Positions 25,011 through 34,196 of a DNA stretch of 64,000 nt are shown here, piece by piece; positions within the stretch are counted from its first letter, which is position 1; every line of letters starts with the position of its first letter. The notes under the pieces are model-generated. The model was not told where the DNA came from and made no database searches. It was given only the letters and a program-made list of their open reading frames with translations. Origin of the DNA: Erwinia sp. JUb26 (GTDB taxonomy: Bacteria > Pseudomonadota > Gammaproteobacteria > Enterobacterales > Enterobacteriaceae); contig NZ_RJVB01000005.1 in assembly GCF_003751505.1 (NCBI RefSeq), forward strand, positions 186,001 to 250,000. The letters are read 5' to 3'. The translations under genes and the position numbers were made by a program.

Positions 25011-25228
25011 TTCTACACACTCCACAACGGCAGCGAATTACCCGCATCTGCTTCTGCCATTCATATTTTACGATGGAATTATCTTTTTGATTTATAAGTT
25101 GAAACAGGTGATATGCAAAAATTAACGGAACATATCAATAAAAAGTAGAAAGGATGTTATTAGCAAGTTTAAAATAGCTCAAATAGATAATTTGAATCTG
25201 CTGATATAGACAGGAATGATATAACTCT

Positions 25229-26131
25229 ATGATGGATCTCAATCTGGTCCGGGTATTCATTGCCATTTATGAAACCCGCAGCGTCAGCGTTGCTGCCGAT
25301 CGCCTGTTCATCACACAGCCTTCTGCTAGCTATGCGCTAGCCCGGCTGCGGTCTGCGACGGATAACGAACTGTTTAAGCGCAGCCGAAAAGGGATGCTGC
25401 CGACGCCGGTCGCCAGCCATCTGTACAAGGTGTTTAAGCAGTCGCTCAGCGGGATTGAAAAAGCCGTGGCGGATACCCGCAGCTTCTCTCCGGAAACATC
25501 TTTTCACAAATTTAGCCTCGCGCTGTCCGACCTCGGCGAACAGCTGCTGCTGCCGAGGCTGGTTAAGCATCTGCGCGAGCTGGCGCCGAATGTGCAGCTG
25601 GAAGTGATGCCGATCGAGATGATGCGTATTGATGAATGGCTGCTGACCGGGAAAGTGGATGCCACGCTGTGCAGCCGCAACGAAAGTATTTCACCGATTG
25701 CCCAGCGCGACAGAATTATGGACGAGCGCTACGTCTGCCTGGTGAATAACCAGCATCCGCGTATCGGCGGCGAGCTGACGCTACATGACTATCTGGCCGA
25801 GCAGCACATTATCGTGTCGACCATCAGCGGGCATCATATGGTGGAGGCGCAGATTAAGGAGTATGGCTTTGAGCGGCGCATCGCGCTGGAAGTGCCGCAC
25901 TTTACCGCGCTGGGCGAGATTATCGCCAGCAGCGAACTGCTGGTGACCATTCCGCTCAGCGCGGCGAAAATCTATGCCGCCCGCGGCAACGGGCGGATCG
26001 TCGAACTGCCGTTCCAGCTGCCGAATCTGGAGGTTTATCTCTACGGCCATACCGAGATCGGCGACATCACCGCCAAGACCTGGTTCTATAACACGCTGAA
26101 AGAAGCCTGCCCGGTACTGATGGAGAACTGA
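25229..26131 (+). CDS. LysR-family regulator
   Basis: A 300-residue LysR regulator: MMDLNLVRVFIAIYETRSVSVAADRLFITQPSASYALARLRS is the winged helix-turn-helix, and an effector domain of usual length follows. The group resembles NahR/LinR/PcpR-like LysR proteins by its LALSDLGEQLLLPRLVKHL start of the effector domain. No co-oriented target gene is adjacent: the neighbour downstream is convergent and the upstream AraC gene is divergent. Target unknown. Confidence 0.9.
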   Translation: MMDLNLVRVFIAIYETRSVSVAADRLFITQPSASYALARLRSATDNELFKRSRKGMLPTPVASHLYKVFKQSLSGIEKAVADTRSFSPETSFHKFSLALSDLGEQLLLPRLVKHLRELAPNVQLEVMPIEMMRIDEWLLTGKVDATLCSRNESISPIAQRDRIMDERYVCLVNNQHPRIGGELTLHDYLAEQHIIVSTISGHHMVEAQIKEYGFERRIALEVPHFTALGEIIASSELLVTIPLSAAKIYAARGNGRIVELPFQLPNLEVYLYGHTEIGDITAKTWFYNTLKEACPVLMEN

Positions 26132-26139
26132 CGCGGCGA

Positions 26140-27045
26140 TCAGCCTTTGCGGCGCGGGCCACGGCTCCAGTAGGCCATAAAGCTGATGCAGTCCTGAGCC
26201 AGGCCGCGCTCGCCGATCAGATAGCGGCGCAGGTGCTTCACCGCACTGGACTCTGCCGCCACCCAGCCGTGGAAGCGAACGTCATCATGATCGGCGCGGT
26301 CCCACACCAGCTGCCCTTCGGCCTCTTCGCGCAGATCTTCGCGCGACAGCGCACTGTCCGGCAGGCGCACGTGCTCGCGCACCGCGCTCAGCAATGCCTC
26401 GCCGTAGCTGGCTCCGCTGGCGTCACGCGGCAGCCAGTGAATATCGGCAAAGGCGTACTGGCTGAGATCGACGCAGTCGCCGCGTTCGGGCACTTCCAGA
26501 AACACCTGCAGCTGTGGCGGGTTCTGCCAGCTGGAGAGCTGCTCAAGAATAGCCTTCGCCGCCGGCAGCGCGGTTTCATCCGCCACCACCAGCCCCTGCT
26601 TCACCTGCGCGTGCGGGTTCCATTCGTAGCCGCCGCTGTCCTCGCCGTATTCCCGGTTCGGTGCGGCAATCTGCATCGCATCACCCGGCTGCGCGTCCAG
26701 CGCCCAGGCCGAGGCCGGGCCTTCGGTGCCGTGCATCACGAATTCCACTTCCATCTCCGGCACCTCGGCGTCGGCGTTAACGTGGCGAATGGTGTAGGTG
26801 CGCATGATCGGGCGATCTTCCACCGCCAGCTTGCCCATGTTCTCCCACCACGTCAGGCCGTTATCGACCGGCTCAAAGTGCTTGCCGCTGGGTGCGGGCA
26901 GCAGCAGTTTGATGCGCTGGTCCGGCGCGTCCATCTTCATCTGGCGCACTTCCTCACCGCTAAACACGCAGCACAGCATCGAAGGAGACAGTACCTGCTT
27001 GCGCGCCAGTACGACATTGAATAAGCGATAACTCTGAGCAGCCAT
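26140..27045 (-). CDS. Siderophore-interacting protein (ferric-siderophore reductase, ViuB/YqjH family)
   Basis: A 301-residue FAD-containing reductase. The N-terminal barrel holds the flavin motif RPIMRTYTIRH, then EVEFVMHGTEGPASAWALDAQPGD. The NAD-like domain ends in FHGWVAAESSAVKHLRRYLIGERG with C-terminal YWSRGPRRKG, as in ViuB and YqjH. It releases iron from ferric siderophores in the cytoplasm by reduction. A Fur box lies 69-87 bases upstream, so iron repression is expected. No siderophore receptor gene is next to it. Confidence 0.92.
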   Translation of the reverse strand: MAAQSYRLFNVVLARKQVLSPSMLCCVFSGEEVRQMKMDAPDQRIKLLLPAPSGKHFEPVDNGLTWWENMGKLAVEDRPIMRTYTIRHVNADAEVPEMEVEFVMHGTEGPASAWALDAQPGDAMQIAAPNREYGEDSGGYEWNPHAQVKQGLVVADETALPAAKAILEQLSSWQNPPQLQVFLEVPERGDCVDLSQYAFADIHWLPRDASGASYGEALLSAVREHVRLPDSALSREDLREEAEGQLVWDRADHDDVRFHGWVAAESSAVKHLRRYLIGERGLAQDCISFMAYWSRGPRRKG

Positions 27046-27113
27046 AGATCCACCTTGTTAACCGAAAGCCGTGCGCGCGTGCCGCACATGAGGGCAGCAA
27101 GAATAGCAAAGGC

Positions 27114-27132
27114 AAATGATAATGAGAATGCG
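27114..27132. promoter_or_regulatory. Fur box
   Basis: AAATGATAATGAGAATGCG carries the repeated NAT triplet pattern of the Fur consensus (GATAATGATAATCATTATC). It lies in the divergent gap between the siderophore-interacting protein and the next gene. Confidence 0.78.
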
Positions 27133-27248
27133 TATTACCCAATATGCGCAGCGCGCAATTTATCCGCGTGTGCCACCCGGGCGGAAGGCGTTGATCTCCG
27201 TCGCGAAAGCGTTCAACGTAAGGTTTTTCTTTATCGCGGAGTCTATCG

Positions 27249-28376
27249 ATGTCGTTAAGCCTTCTGACGCAGCTGGCCGATATCCCGGCCAGTCTGTGGG
27301 ATGCCCTGGCCCCCAACGATCAGCCCTTTATGCGCCACGCTTTTCTCAGCGCGCTGGAAGAGAGCGGCTCGGTTGGCGGGCGCAGCGGCTGGCAGCCGCA
27401 GCATGTGCTGTGGCGCGAAGGCGACCGCGTGCTGGCGGCAATGCCGGGCTACGGCAAGCGGCACTCCATGGGCGAATACGTCTTCGATCACGCCTGGGCG
27501 GATGCCAGCCAGCGGGCGGGCATTCCGTACTATCCCAAGTGGCTGTCGGCGGTACCGTTCAGCCCGGTCGGCGGCGCGCGGCTGCTGGGCGAAACACAGG
27601 CCGCCGGCCGGCTGCTGCAGGCGCTGCCCGACTTTCTCGCCGGGCACGGTTTTTACAGCGGCCATATCAACTTTAACGACGCTTCGCTCGGCGATCGGCT
27701 GGCGGAGGATAGCCGCTGGCTGCCTCGCCTCGGCTGCCAGTATCACTGGCACAATCGCGGCTACCGAGACTTCCAGGATTTTCTCGACGCGCTAACCTCG
27801 CGCAAGCGTAAACAGCTGCGCAAGGAGCGCGAAGGCGTGCGCCAGCAGGGCATTGAGTTTGGCTGGTATCAGGGACATCAGTTGAGCGAAGCGCAGTGGG
27901 ATTTTGTCTACACCTGCTACGCCAACACCTACTTCGTTCGCGGTCGTCAGCCCTATCTCACCCGCCAGTTCTTCAGCCTGCTGGCGGAACGTATGCCGGG
28001 ATCGCTCCGCATCACCATCGCCAGCCAGCATAGCCAGCCGGTGGCGATGGCGCTGAGCCTGGTCGACGGCAGCACCTTCTATGGCCGCTACTGGGGCTGC
28101 CTGGCGGAGTTCAACCACCTGCACTTTGAAACCTGTTTCTATCAGGGGATGGAGTATGCGATCGATAACGGACTGCAGCGCTTTGACGCCGGGGCACAGG
28201 GGGAGCACAAGCTGATACGTGGTTTTGAACCGGTGTTGACTGAATCCTGGCACCTGCTGCGCCACGGCGGGCTGCACGACGCCGTGGCGGATTTTCTGCA
28301 GCAGGAGCGCGACGGCGTGCGCGCCTGGGCGGGGGAAGCCCGCGACGCGCTGCCGTACCGGCTTAACGCCGGATAG
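27249..28376 (+). CDS. FemAB-like / DUF482 family GNAT-fold protein
   Basis: A 375-residue protein of the peptidogalycan biosynthesis-like family (PF04339). Recognisable parts are LWDALAPNDQPFMRHAFLSALEESGSV at the start, AMPGYGKRHSMGEYVFDHAWADA, YPKWLSAVPFSPVGGARLL, and LTSRKRKQLRKEREGV with the C-terminal YGRYWGCL...FNHLHFETCFYQGMEYAI and FDAGAQGEHKLIRGFEPV. Function is unknown; an acyl- or aminoacyl-transferase role is assumed from the fold. GGAG precedes the ATG. Because it shares the intergenic region with the Fur-box gene, it could also be iron-controlled. Confidence 0.88.
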   Translation: MSLSLLTQLADIPASLWDALAPNDQPFMRHAFLSALEESGSVGGRSGWQPQHVLWREGDRVLAAMPGYGKRHSMGEYVFDHAWADASQRAGIPYYPKWLSAVPFSPVGGARLLGETQAAGRLLQALPDFLAGHGFYSGHINFNDASLGDRLAEDSRWLPRLGCQYHWHNRGYRDFQDFLDALTSRKRKQLRKEREGVRQQGIEFGWYQGHQLSEAQWDFVYTCYANTYFVRGRQPYLTRQFFSLLAERMPGSLRITIASQHSQPVAMALSLVDGSTFYGRYWGCLAEFNHLHFETCFYQGMEYAIDNGLQRFDAGAQGEHKLIRGFEPVLTESWHLLRHGGLHDAVADFLQQERDGVRAWAGEARDALPYRLNAG

Positions 28377-28378
28377 CG

Positions 28379-30211
28379 CTACGGCTCGCCGACGAAGCCG
28401 CCGGTCTGATGCCGCCACAGCCGCGCATACAGGCCGTCCTGCGCCAGCAGCTCGGCGTGGCTGCCGATCTCAACAATGCGCCCCTGCTCCAGCACCACCA
28501 GCCGGTCCATACGAGCGATGGTCGACAGTCGGTGGGCGATGGCAATCACCGTTTTGCCGCCCATCAGCCCTTCCAGACTTTCCTGAATCGCCGCTTCCAC
28601 TTCGGAATCCAGCGCCGAGGTGGCCTCATCCATAATCAGGATGGGCGCATCCTTCAGCAGCACGCGGGCGATGGCGATACGCTGCCGTTGGCCGCCGGAG
28701 AGCTTCACGCCGCGTTCGCCGACGTGTGCATCCAGCCCGGTGCGGCCCTGGAGATCCGACAGCAGCGGAATAAACTCATCGGCCTTCGCCCGGTGGATCG
28801 CCTGCAGCATCTCCTCTTCGCTGGCGCCGGGGCGGCCATACAGCAGGTTTTCGCGGATTGAGCGGTGCAGCAGCGAGGTATCCTGAGTAATCATGCCAAT
28901 CTGTGCGCGCAGGCTTTCCTGGCTGACGTCGGCAATGTTCTGCCCGTCGATCAGTATGCGCCCGCCGTTAAGGTCATAGAGGCGCAGCAGCAGGTTAACC
29001 AGCGTCGATTTCCCGGCACCCGACGGGCCAATCAGACCAATTTTCTCGCCGGGGCGAATAGTCAGCTGCAGGTCATCAATCACCCGCCGCTCGCCGCCGT
29101 AGTTAAAGGTAATGCCGTCAAAGCGGATTTCGCCACGGCTGACATCCAGCGCCGCCGCATCGGGTTTATCACTGACGCTCAGCGGCTGGGAGATGGTTTT
29201 CAGCCCGTCCTGCACCATGCCGATGTTTTCAAAAATGCCGTTCACCACCCACATGATCCAGCCGGACATATTGACGATGCGAATAACCAGCCCGGTGGCC
29301 AGCGCAATCGCACCGACGCTGATCAGCGACTGGCCCCACAGCCACAGCGACAGCCCGGTGGTGCTGACGATCAGCAGGCCGTTCAGCGTGGTGACGACCA
29401 CGTCCATCCCGGTGACCATCCGCCCCTGGCTGCGGGTTTTCTGCGTCTGATCTTCCAGCGCTTCACGCGCGTAGCGTCGTTCCAGATCGCCGTGGGCAAA
29501 CAGTTTGAGGGTGGCAATATTGGTATAGCCATCCACGATAAAGCCCATCAGCCGCGAGCGCGAATCCGAGGAGGCCACCGAACGCGCTTTGATTTTCGGC
29601 ACGAAATACTTCAGGCACAGTACGTAGCCGATAATCCAGATAATCAGCGGAATGGTCAGCCGCCAGTCGGCTTCGGCGAACAGCACCAGCGTGGTCACCG
29701 CGTAGATCACCACGTGCCACAGCGCATCGACCATCTGCACCGCGGAATCGCGCAGCGCGCTGCCGGTCTGCATAATGCGCTGGGCAATGCGCCCGGCAAA
29801 GTCGTTCTGGAAGAAGTTCAGGCTCTGGCGCAGCACGTAGTTATGATGCTGCCAGCGGATCATGTTGGTCATGCCGGGGTTAATGGTCTGATGCACCAGC
29901 AGATCGTGCAGGCCGATAAACAGCGGGCGCAGCAGCAGCGCGACCGCCGCCATCCACAGCAGTTCGCCGTAGTGATCCTGAAAGAAGCTGGCGGCTGGGG
30001 TGCTGTTGACCAGATCGATAATCCGGCTGAGATAGCGAAACAGCGAAACTTCGATCAAGGACGCAATCAGGCCAATCACCAGCAGCAGCGCAAAGACCGG
30101 CCACACCTGGCGCAGATAGAACAGATAGAAGGGCCACACGCTGTCGGGCGGCGTGGTGCCCCGGGCTTCCCTGAAGGTATCAATCATCCTTTCAACACGG
30201 TGATAAAACAT
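28379..30211 (-). CDS. ABC exporter, fused permease-ATPase (MsbA-like architecture)
   Basis: A 610-residue half-transporter. A six-helix membrane domain occupies residues about 25-330, and the ATP-binding domain residues about 355-600 with Walker A GPSGAGKST, Q-loop ITQDTS, signature LSGGQRQRIAIARVLL, Walker B LIMDEATSALDSE and H-loop IAHRLST, all intact. It should act as a homodimer exporting a lipid, peptide or drug; substrate not predictable. The gene ends two bases after the convergent neighbour. The start at 30211 has no strong ribosome site; an ATG 24 bases downstream is possible. Confidence 0.9.
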   Translation of the reverse strand: MFYHRVERMIDTFREARGTTPPDSVWPFYLFYLRQVWPVFALLLVIGLIASLIEVSLFRYLSRIIDLVNSTPAASFFQDHYGELLWMAAVALLLRPLFIGLHDLLVHQTINPGMTNMIRWQHHNYVLRQSLNFFQNDFAGRIAQRIMQTGSALRDSAVQMVDALWHVVIYAVTTLVLFAEADWRLTIPLIIWIIGYVLCLKYFVPKIKARSVASSDSRSRLMGFIVDGYTNIATLKLFAHGDLERRYAREALEDQTQKTRSQGRMVTGMDVVVTTLNGLLIVSTTGLSLWLWGQSLISVGAIALATGLVIRIVNMSGWIMWVVNGIFENIGMVQDGLKTISQPLSVSDKPDAAALDVSRGEIRFDGITFNYGGERRVIDDLQLTIRPGEKIGLIGPSGAGKSTLVNLLLRLYDLNGGRILIDGQNIADVSQESLRAQIGMITQDTSLLHRSIRENLLYGRPGASEEEMLQAIHRAKADEFIPLLSDLQGRTGLDAHVGERGVKLSGGQRQRIAIARVLLKDAPILIMDEATSALDSEVEAAIQESLEGLMGGKTVIAIAHRLSTIARMDRLVVLEQGRIVEIGSHAELLAQDGLYARLWRHQTGGFVGEP

Positions 30212-30435
30212 AAGACAGGCTCAGTTGACCAACGGAACCCTGAAGCTTAGTGCATCAGGCCGATCGTCAGGCGTCAGTCAGTGCCTTTGTGTCGTAAAAA
30301 ATCCACCGGCCGGGCGGTGAAAGACAGTTTGCTGGCTGCACAACGGCCGCAAAGGCTGCTTTAATAGCCCCAGCGCCTGTGGACTGGAAAATTCTATCCG
30401 CAGGCATTTCTGCCCCTCGAATTCAGGAAAAGCAT

Positions 30436-31344
30436 GTGGAACGTCTGGACTGCGATCGGATGTTTGTAGCGGTAATGGAACTGGGCAGTTTTGCGGCGGC
30501 GGCCGCGCGGCTGGGCACCAGCAGCGGCCAGGCCTCCAAGCTGGTCGCCAGGCTGGAAAGCGAGCTTGGCGTGCAGCTGCTCAAGCGCAGCACCCGCGCC
30601 CTGTCGCCGACCGAAGTCGGGTTGGCCTACTTTGACCGCATTAAAAATCTTCTGGAAGAGTGGGACGCGCTGGATGCCTCGGTGCGCCACGCGGCGGGGA
30701 AACCGACCGGGCGCATCAAACTCAGCGCGCCGATCACCTTCGGTGCCAGCCAGCTGGCCCCGGCACTGATTGCGTTTGCCCGCGACTACCCGGAAATCGA
30801 ACTGGACGTTAACTTCTCCGACCGGGTGGTCAACATCGTGGATGAAGGCTTTGACGTGGCGATCCGCATCGGCAGGCTGAGCGACAGCCGCCTGATCGCC
30901 CGCCACCTCAGCGATATGCGGGTGGTGATTGCCGCCAGCGATGAATACCTGAACGAACGCGGCACGCCTACCCGCTATCAGCAGTTAGCCGATCATAGCT
31001 GCATTATCGATACCAACTTCCGCGATCCGTTCAACTGGCCGTTCAGCGTTGACGGCGAAGCGGTCACCCTGCCGGTGCGCGGCCGGCTGCATTTTTCCAA
31101 CGCCGAAGCCAGCCTGACCGCGGCGCTGAGCGGGCTGGGCGTGGCCCGCCTGCCGACGTTTATTGCCGGTCCGGCGCTGCGGGCGGGCACCATCCGCCCC
31201 CTGCTGCGCCACAGCGAAATCCCCCCGCTCGGACTGTATGCCGTGTATCCCCCGGCGCGCCATCTGGCCCATAAAGTCCGGGCGCTAATCGACTTCCTGG
31301 TCAGCCACTACGCCGGTGAGCCGGAGTGGGATCGCGGCTGGTAA
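30436..31344 (+). CDS. LysR-family regulator (CrgA-like)
   Basis: A 302-residue LysR regulator with a GTG start at 30436, preceded by AGGAAA at five bases. An alternative in-frame GTG at 30379 would add 19 residues without a ribosome site. The winged helix reads VERLDCDRMFVAVMELGSFAAAAARLGTSSGQASKLVARLESELGVQLLKRSTRALSPTEVG. The effector domain has the CrgA-group pattern GRIKLSAPITFGASQLAPALIAFARDYPEIELDVNFSDRVVNIVDEGFDVAIRIG. It is followed, in the same direction, by the DoxX/GHR/esterase/VOC operon, its probable target. Confidence 0.92.
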   Translation: MERLDCDRMFVAVMELGSFAAAAARLGTSSGQASKLVARLESELGVQLLKRSTRALSPTEVGLAYFDRIKNLLEEWDALDASVRHAAGKPTGRIKLSAPITFGASQLAPALIAFARDYPEIELDVNFSDRVVNIVDEGFDVAIRIGRLSDSRLIARHLSDMRVVIAASDEYLNERGTPTRYQQLADHSCIIDTNFRDPFNWPFSVDGEAVTLPVRGRLHFSNAEASLTAALSGLGVARLPTFIAGPALRAGTIRPLLRHSEIPPLGLYAVYPPARHLAHKVRALIDFLVSHYAGEPEWDRGW

Positions 31345-31456
31345 TTACTTCCAAAATGGAAGGAATGTTTGCGTTTATGGCGGGATAATCAGCGTCAGGG
31401 AATCAGTGTAGAGTGCTTTTCATCAACTCCCCTGTGACACACTGAAGGTAAATAAT

Positions 31457-31873
31457 ATGACTGATACCCGCACCGCTCCCTGGGCCGCGCTCATTCTGCG
31501 TCTTTCTCTCGGCATCCTGTTCCTGGCCCATGCCGGTCTGAAACTGTTTGTCTTTACGCCCGCCGGCACCGCGAAATTCTTCGCCTCGCTGGGCCTGCCC
31601 GGTGGTCTGGCATACGTGACTATCGTCTGGGAAATTCTCGGTGCGGTGGCGTTGATCGTTGGCTACCGCCCGCGCATCGCCGCGATTGTGCTGATCCCGG
31701 TGCTGCTCGGTGCGATTTTCACCGTACACGGCCCGGCGGGCTTCTGGTTCACTAACCCGAACGGCGGCTGGGAATACCCGGTATTCTGGGCCATCAGCCT
31801 GGTGGTACTGGCGCTGATCGGCGACGGTAAATACGCGCTGAAAGCCTCCCTGCCTTCTTCACGTCTGCGTTAA
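31457..31873 (+). CDS. DoxX-family membrane protein
   Basis: A 138-residue DoxX protein with four helices: LRLSLGILFLAHAGLKLFVFTPAGTAKFFASLGLPGGLAYVTIVWEILGAVALIVGYRPRIAAIVLIPVLLGAIFTVHGPAGFW. It is distinct from the DoxX protein at 14707-15123. First gene of the operon; the next starts 10 bases later. In E. coli the related yqjF is neighbour to yqjG, the same pairing as here, and responds to quinone-like aromatics. Confidence 0.9.
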   Translation: MTDTRTAPWAALILRLSLGILFLAHAGLKLFVFTPAGTAKFFASLGLPGGLAYVTIVWEILGAVALIVGYRPRIAAIVLIPVLLGAIFTVHGPAGFWFTNPNGGWEYPVFWAISLVVLALIGDGKYALKASLPSSRLR

Positions 31874-31883
31874 GGAAGTTGCT

Positions 31884-32843
31884 ATGCTGGTAAACGGTAA
31901 ATGGACGGCGGACTGGCACCCGGTGCAGGCCACCGATGAGAAAGGCGGCTTTGTGCGCCAGACCTCCAGCTTCCGCCACTGGGTGACGCCCGACGGCGCA
32001 CCCGGCCCCACCGGCGACGGCGGGTTTGTTGCCGAGGCGGATCGCTACCACCTTTACGTGGCGCTGATCTGCCCGTGGGCATCGCGCACGCTGATCGCCC
32101 GCAGCCTGAAAGGCCTGCAGGACGTGGTCAGCGTGTCGGTGGTGGAGCCGAAGCTGACCGATGAAGGCTGGCGCTTCGGCGACTATCCCGGCGCGAATCG
32201 GGACACGCTGAATCACGCGACGTATCTGCATCAGCTGTATACTCGCGCCGATGACAGCTTCACCGGGCGCGCCACCGTGCCGGTGCTGTGGGATAAGAAA
32301 ACCGGTACCATCGTCAGCAACGAGTCCGCCGATATTTTGCGCATGTTCAACAGCGGTTTCGGCAGCCTGGCGAGCAACGACCTTGACCTCTGCCCGCAGG
32401 ACCTGCGGGACGAGATCGACGCGCTGAACGCAGAAATCTATCCGCGCCTGAACAACGGCGTGTATCGTGCCGGGTTTGCCACCACCGAAATCAGCTACCG
32501 CGAGGCCTATCGCGACGTGTTCGGCATGCTCGATACGCTGGATATGCGCCTGAGCCAGCGCGGCCCGTGGCTGTTTGGTGAGTCGCTGACCGAGGCCGAT
32601 ATCCGGCTGTTCGTGACCCTTATCCGCTTTGACGTGGCCTATCACGGTATCTTCAAGTGTAATCAGCGCCAGCTGCGTGATTACCCGTCGCTTAACGGCT
32701 ATCTGCTGCGTATGCTGGCGCTGCCGGGCGTTCGCGAAACGGTGAGCATCGACCATATTAAACAGGGCTATTACTCGATTAAGAGCCTGAACCCGAATGG
32801 AATTGTGCCTGCCGGTCCCGATATGACCGCGTACGGTGTGTGA
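31884..32843 (+). CDS. Glutathionyl-hydroquinone reductase (YqjG/Ecm4-like)
   Basis: A 319-residue Xi-class glutathione transferase. The catalytic cysteine is in YVALICPWASRTLIARSLKGL (CPWA motif). Other family features are the SFRHWVTPDGAPGPTGDGGFVAEADRYHLYV lead-in, VPVLWDKKTGTIVSNESADILRMFN and the C-terminal ADIRLFVTLIRFDVAYHGIFKCN and PSLNGYLLRML. These enzymes reduce glutathionyl-hydroquinones, returning hydroquinone and oxidised glutathione. AAGGAAG precedes the ATG. It supports the view that this operon handles quinones. Confidence 0.92.
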   Translation: MLVNGKWTADWHPVQATDEKGGFVRQTSSFRHWVTPDGAPGPTGDGGFVAEADRYHLYVALICPWASRTLIARSLKGLQDVVSVSVVEPKLTDEGWRFGDYPGANRDTLNHATYLHQLYTRADDSFTGRATVPVLWDKKTGTIVSNESADILRMFNSGFGSLASNDLDLCPQDLRDEIDALNAEIYPRLNNGVYRAGFATTEISYREAYRDVFGMLDTLDMRLSQRGPWLFGESLTEADIRLFVTLIRFDVAYHGIFKCNQRQLRDYPSLNGYLLRMLALPGVRETVSIDHIKQGYYSIKSLNPNGIVPAGPDMTAYGV

Positions 32844-32863
32844 TCTGCATCAGGAGAAATGTT

Positions 32864-33469
32864 ATGACAGGTCTGGTTATTTTACTGCACGGCGTGGGCA
32901 GCAACGGCAACGATCTTGCCGGGCTGGGCCGCCACTGGGCGCCGATCCTGCCGGGCGTGAGTTTCGCCAGCCCTGACGCGCCGTTCCATTTTGAGCACGG
33001 CGCGGGCTATCAGTGGTTCAGCCTGGCCGGCATTACGCCGTCTAACCGCCCGGCGCGCGTGGCCGAGGCGCGGGAGGCATTTGACCGCGAGCTGACGGCA
33101 ATTCTGGAGCAGCATCAGATGACCGATAAGCTCGACCAGGTGGTGCTGGTCGGCTTCTCGCAGGGGTCGATTATGGCGCTGGATGCGCTGGTGTCCGGCC
33201 GCTGGCCGGTCGCCGGGATCGTGGCCTTTTCCGGCCGCCTGGCCTCACCGCAGCCGCTGACTCCGGCGCTCAATACCCCGGTGCTGCTGATCCACGGTAT
33301 GGCCGACGGCGTGATCCCGGTGGCGGAGAGCGAAGCGGCGGCGGAGACGCTGCGCGATCTGGGCGTCAGCACCCGCAGCGACTTCGAGCCGGGTACCGGG
33401 CACACCATTTCGGCACGCGGGGCGCAGCTTGCGGCGGAGTTTATTGCCGGGCGTTTGAATTTGAGCTGA
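32864..33469 (+). CDS. Phospholipase/carboxylesterase-family hydrolase (YpfH-like)
   Basis: A 201-residue alpha/beta hydrolase of the phospholipase/carboxylesterase family. It has LVILLHGVGSNGNDLAGLGRHWAPILPG at the start, the nucleophile in VLVGFSQGSIMALDALVSG, the acid in LLIHGMADGVIPVAESE and the base in EPGTGHTIS. The ATG at 32864 follows AGGAG. It lies 20 bases after the glutathionyl-hydroquinone reductase gene. Substrate unknown. Confidence 0.9.
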   Translation: MTGLVILLHGVGSNGNDLAGLGRHWAPILPGVSFASPDAPFHFEHGAGYQWFSLAGITPSNRPARVAEAREAFDRELTAILEQHQMTDKLDQVVLVGFSQGSIMALDALVSGRWPVAGIVAFSGRLASPQPLTPALNTPVLLIHGMADGVIPVAESEAAAETLRDLGVSTRSDFEPGTGHTISARGAQLAAEFIAGRLNLS

Positions 33470-33485
33470 AAGGAAGGATAAGGTT

Positions 33486-33884
33486 TTGAGAACACAAAAA
33501 AGATGCATGGGATACGTCGCCATCGTGGTCGACGACTACGATCGGGCGATTGATTACTACACCAACAAGCTCGGCTTCACGCTGGTTGAAGACACGCCGC
33601 AGCCGGGCAAACGCTGGGTGGTGGTCACGCCAAACCCGGAGAGCGACTGTAATCTGCTGCTGGCGCGCGCCTCTAACGACCGACAGGAAACTTTTATCGG
33701 CAACCAGTGCGGCGGGCGAGTTTTCCTGTTCCTGCAAACGGATGATTTCTGGCGCGACTACCACGCGATGAAAGCGGCCGGCGTCCACTTCTGTGAAGAA
33801 CCCCGGCAGGAAGAGTACGGCACGGTGGTGGTGTTTGAGGATCTCTACGGCAACCGCTGGGATCTGTACCAAAACCTGCAATAA
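33486..33884 (+). CDS. VOC-family (glyoxalase/bleomycin-resistance) protein
   Basis: A 132-residue vicinal-oxygen-chelate protein: MGYVAIVVDDYDRAIDYYTNKLGFTLVEDTPQPGKRWVVVTP and CEEPRQEEYGTVVVFEDLYGNRWDLYQN. I take TTG at 33486 as the start because GGAAGGA lies seven bases before it; the ATG at 33507 has no such site but is possible and would remove seven residues. Last gene of the LysR-linked operon. Activity could be dioxygenase- or glyoxalase-like. Confidence 0.87.
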   Translation: MRTQKRCMGYVAIVVDDYDRAIDYYTNKLGFTLVEDTPQPGKRWVVVTPNPESDCNLLLARASNDRQETFIGNQCGGRVFLFLQTDDFWRDYHAMKAAGVHFCEEPRQEEYGTVVVFEDLYGNRWDLYQNLQ

Positions 33885-33937
33885 GTCTTATCGCCGGACT
33901 GAAATCCCCCTGCCCGGCGAGATTATCCCTTAGCACT

Positions 33938-33965
33938 GCTGCCTGCTGCCTGCTGCCTGCTGCCC
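33938..33965. repeat. Heptanucleotide repeat (GCTGCCT)x4, last unit imperfect
   Basis: Four successive units, the last ending in CCC. It lies in the 312-bp gap 33885-34196 that also holds the DUF1471 promoter; no gene was seen there. Confidence 0.85.
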
Positions 33966-34123
33966 GGCATCATGCTTATCTTCTGACGAATGTCCATCGC
34001 CTGACCCTTCCCTGACGACAGCCAATCTCCTGAGTTCACTGACTGAACCAGGGCTGACCCATATCATGCATTCATTGAAAAGTTAGCACGATCATGATTA
34101 CCGCACTTATTGTTAATTAACTT

Positions 34124-34143
34124 ATAGTAACTAGAGTTACTAT
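34124..34143. promoter_or_regulatory. 20-bp palindrome, candidate operator
   Basis: ATAGTAACT, centre AG, AGTTACTAT, perfect. It sits 53 bp before the DUF1471 start codon, where a -10/-35 region is expected. Confidence 0.45.
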
Positions 34144-34196
34144 TTGGTCATCGGAGGCAAACAACCTCCTCACCATACAAATTAAGGAATATGACC

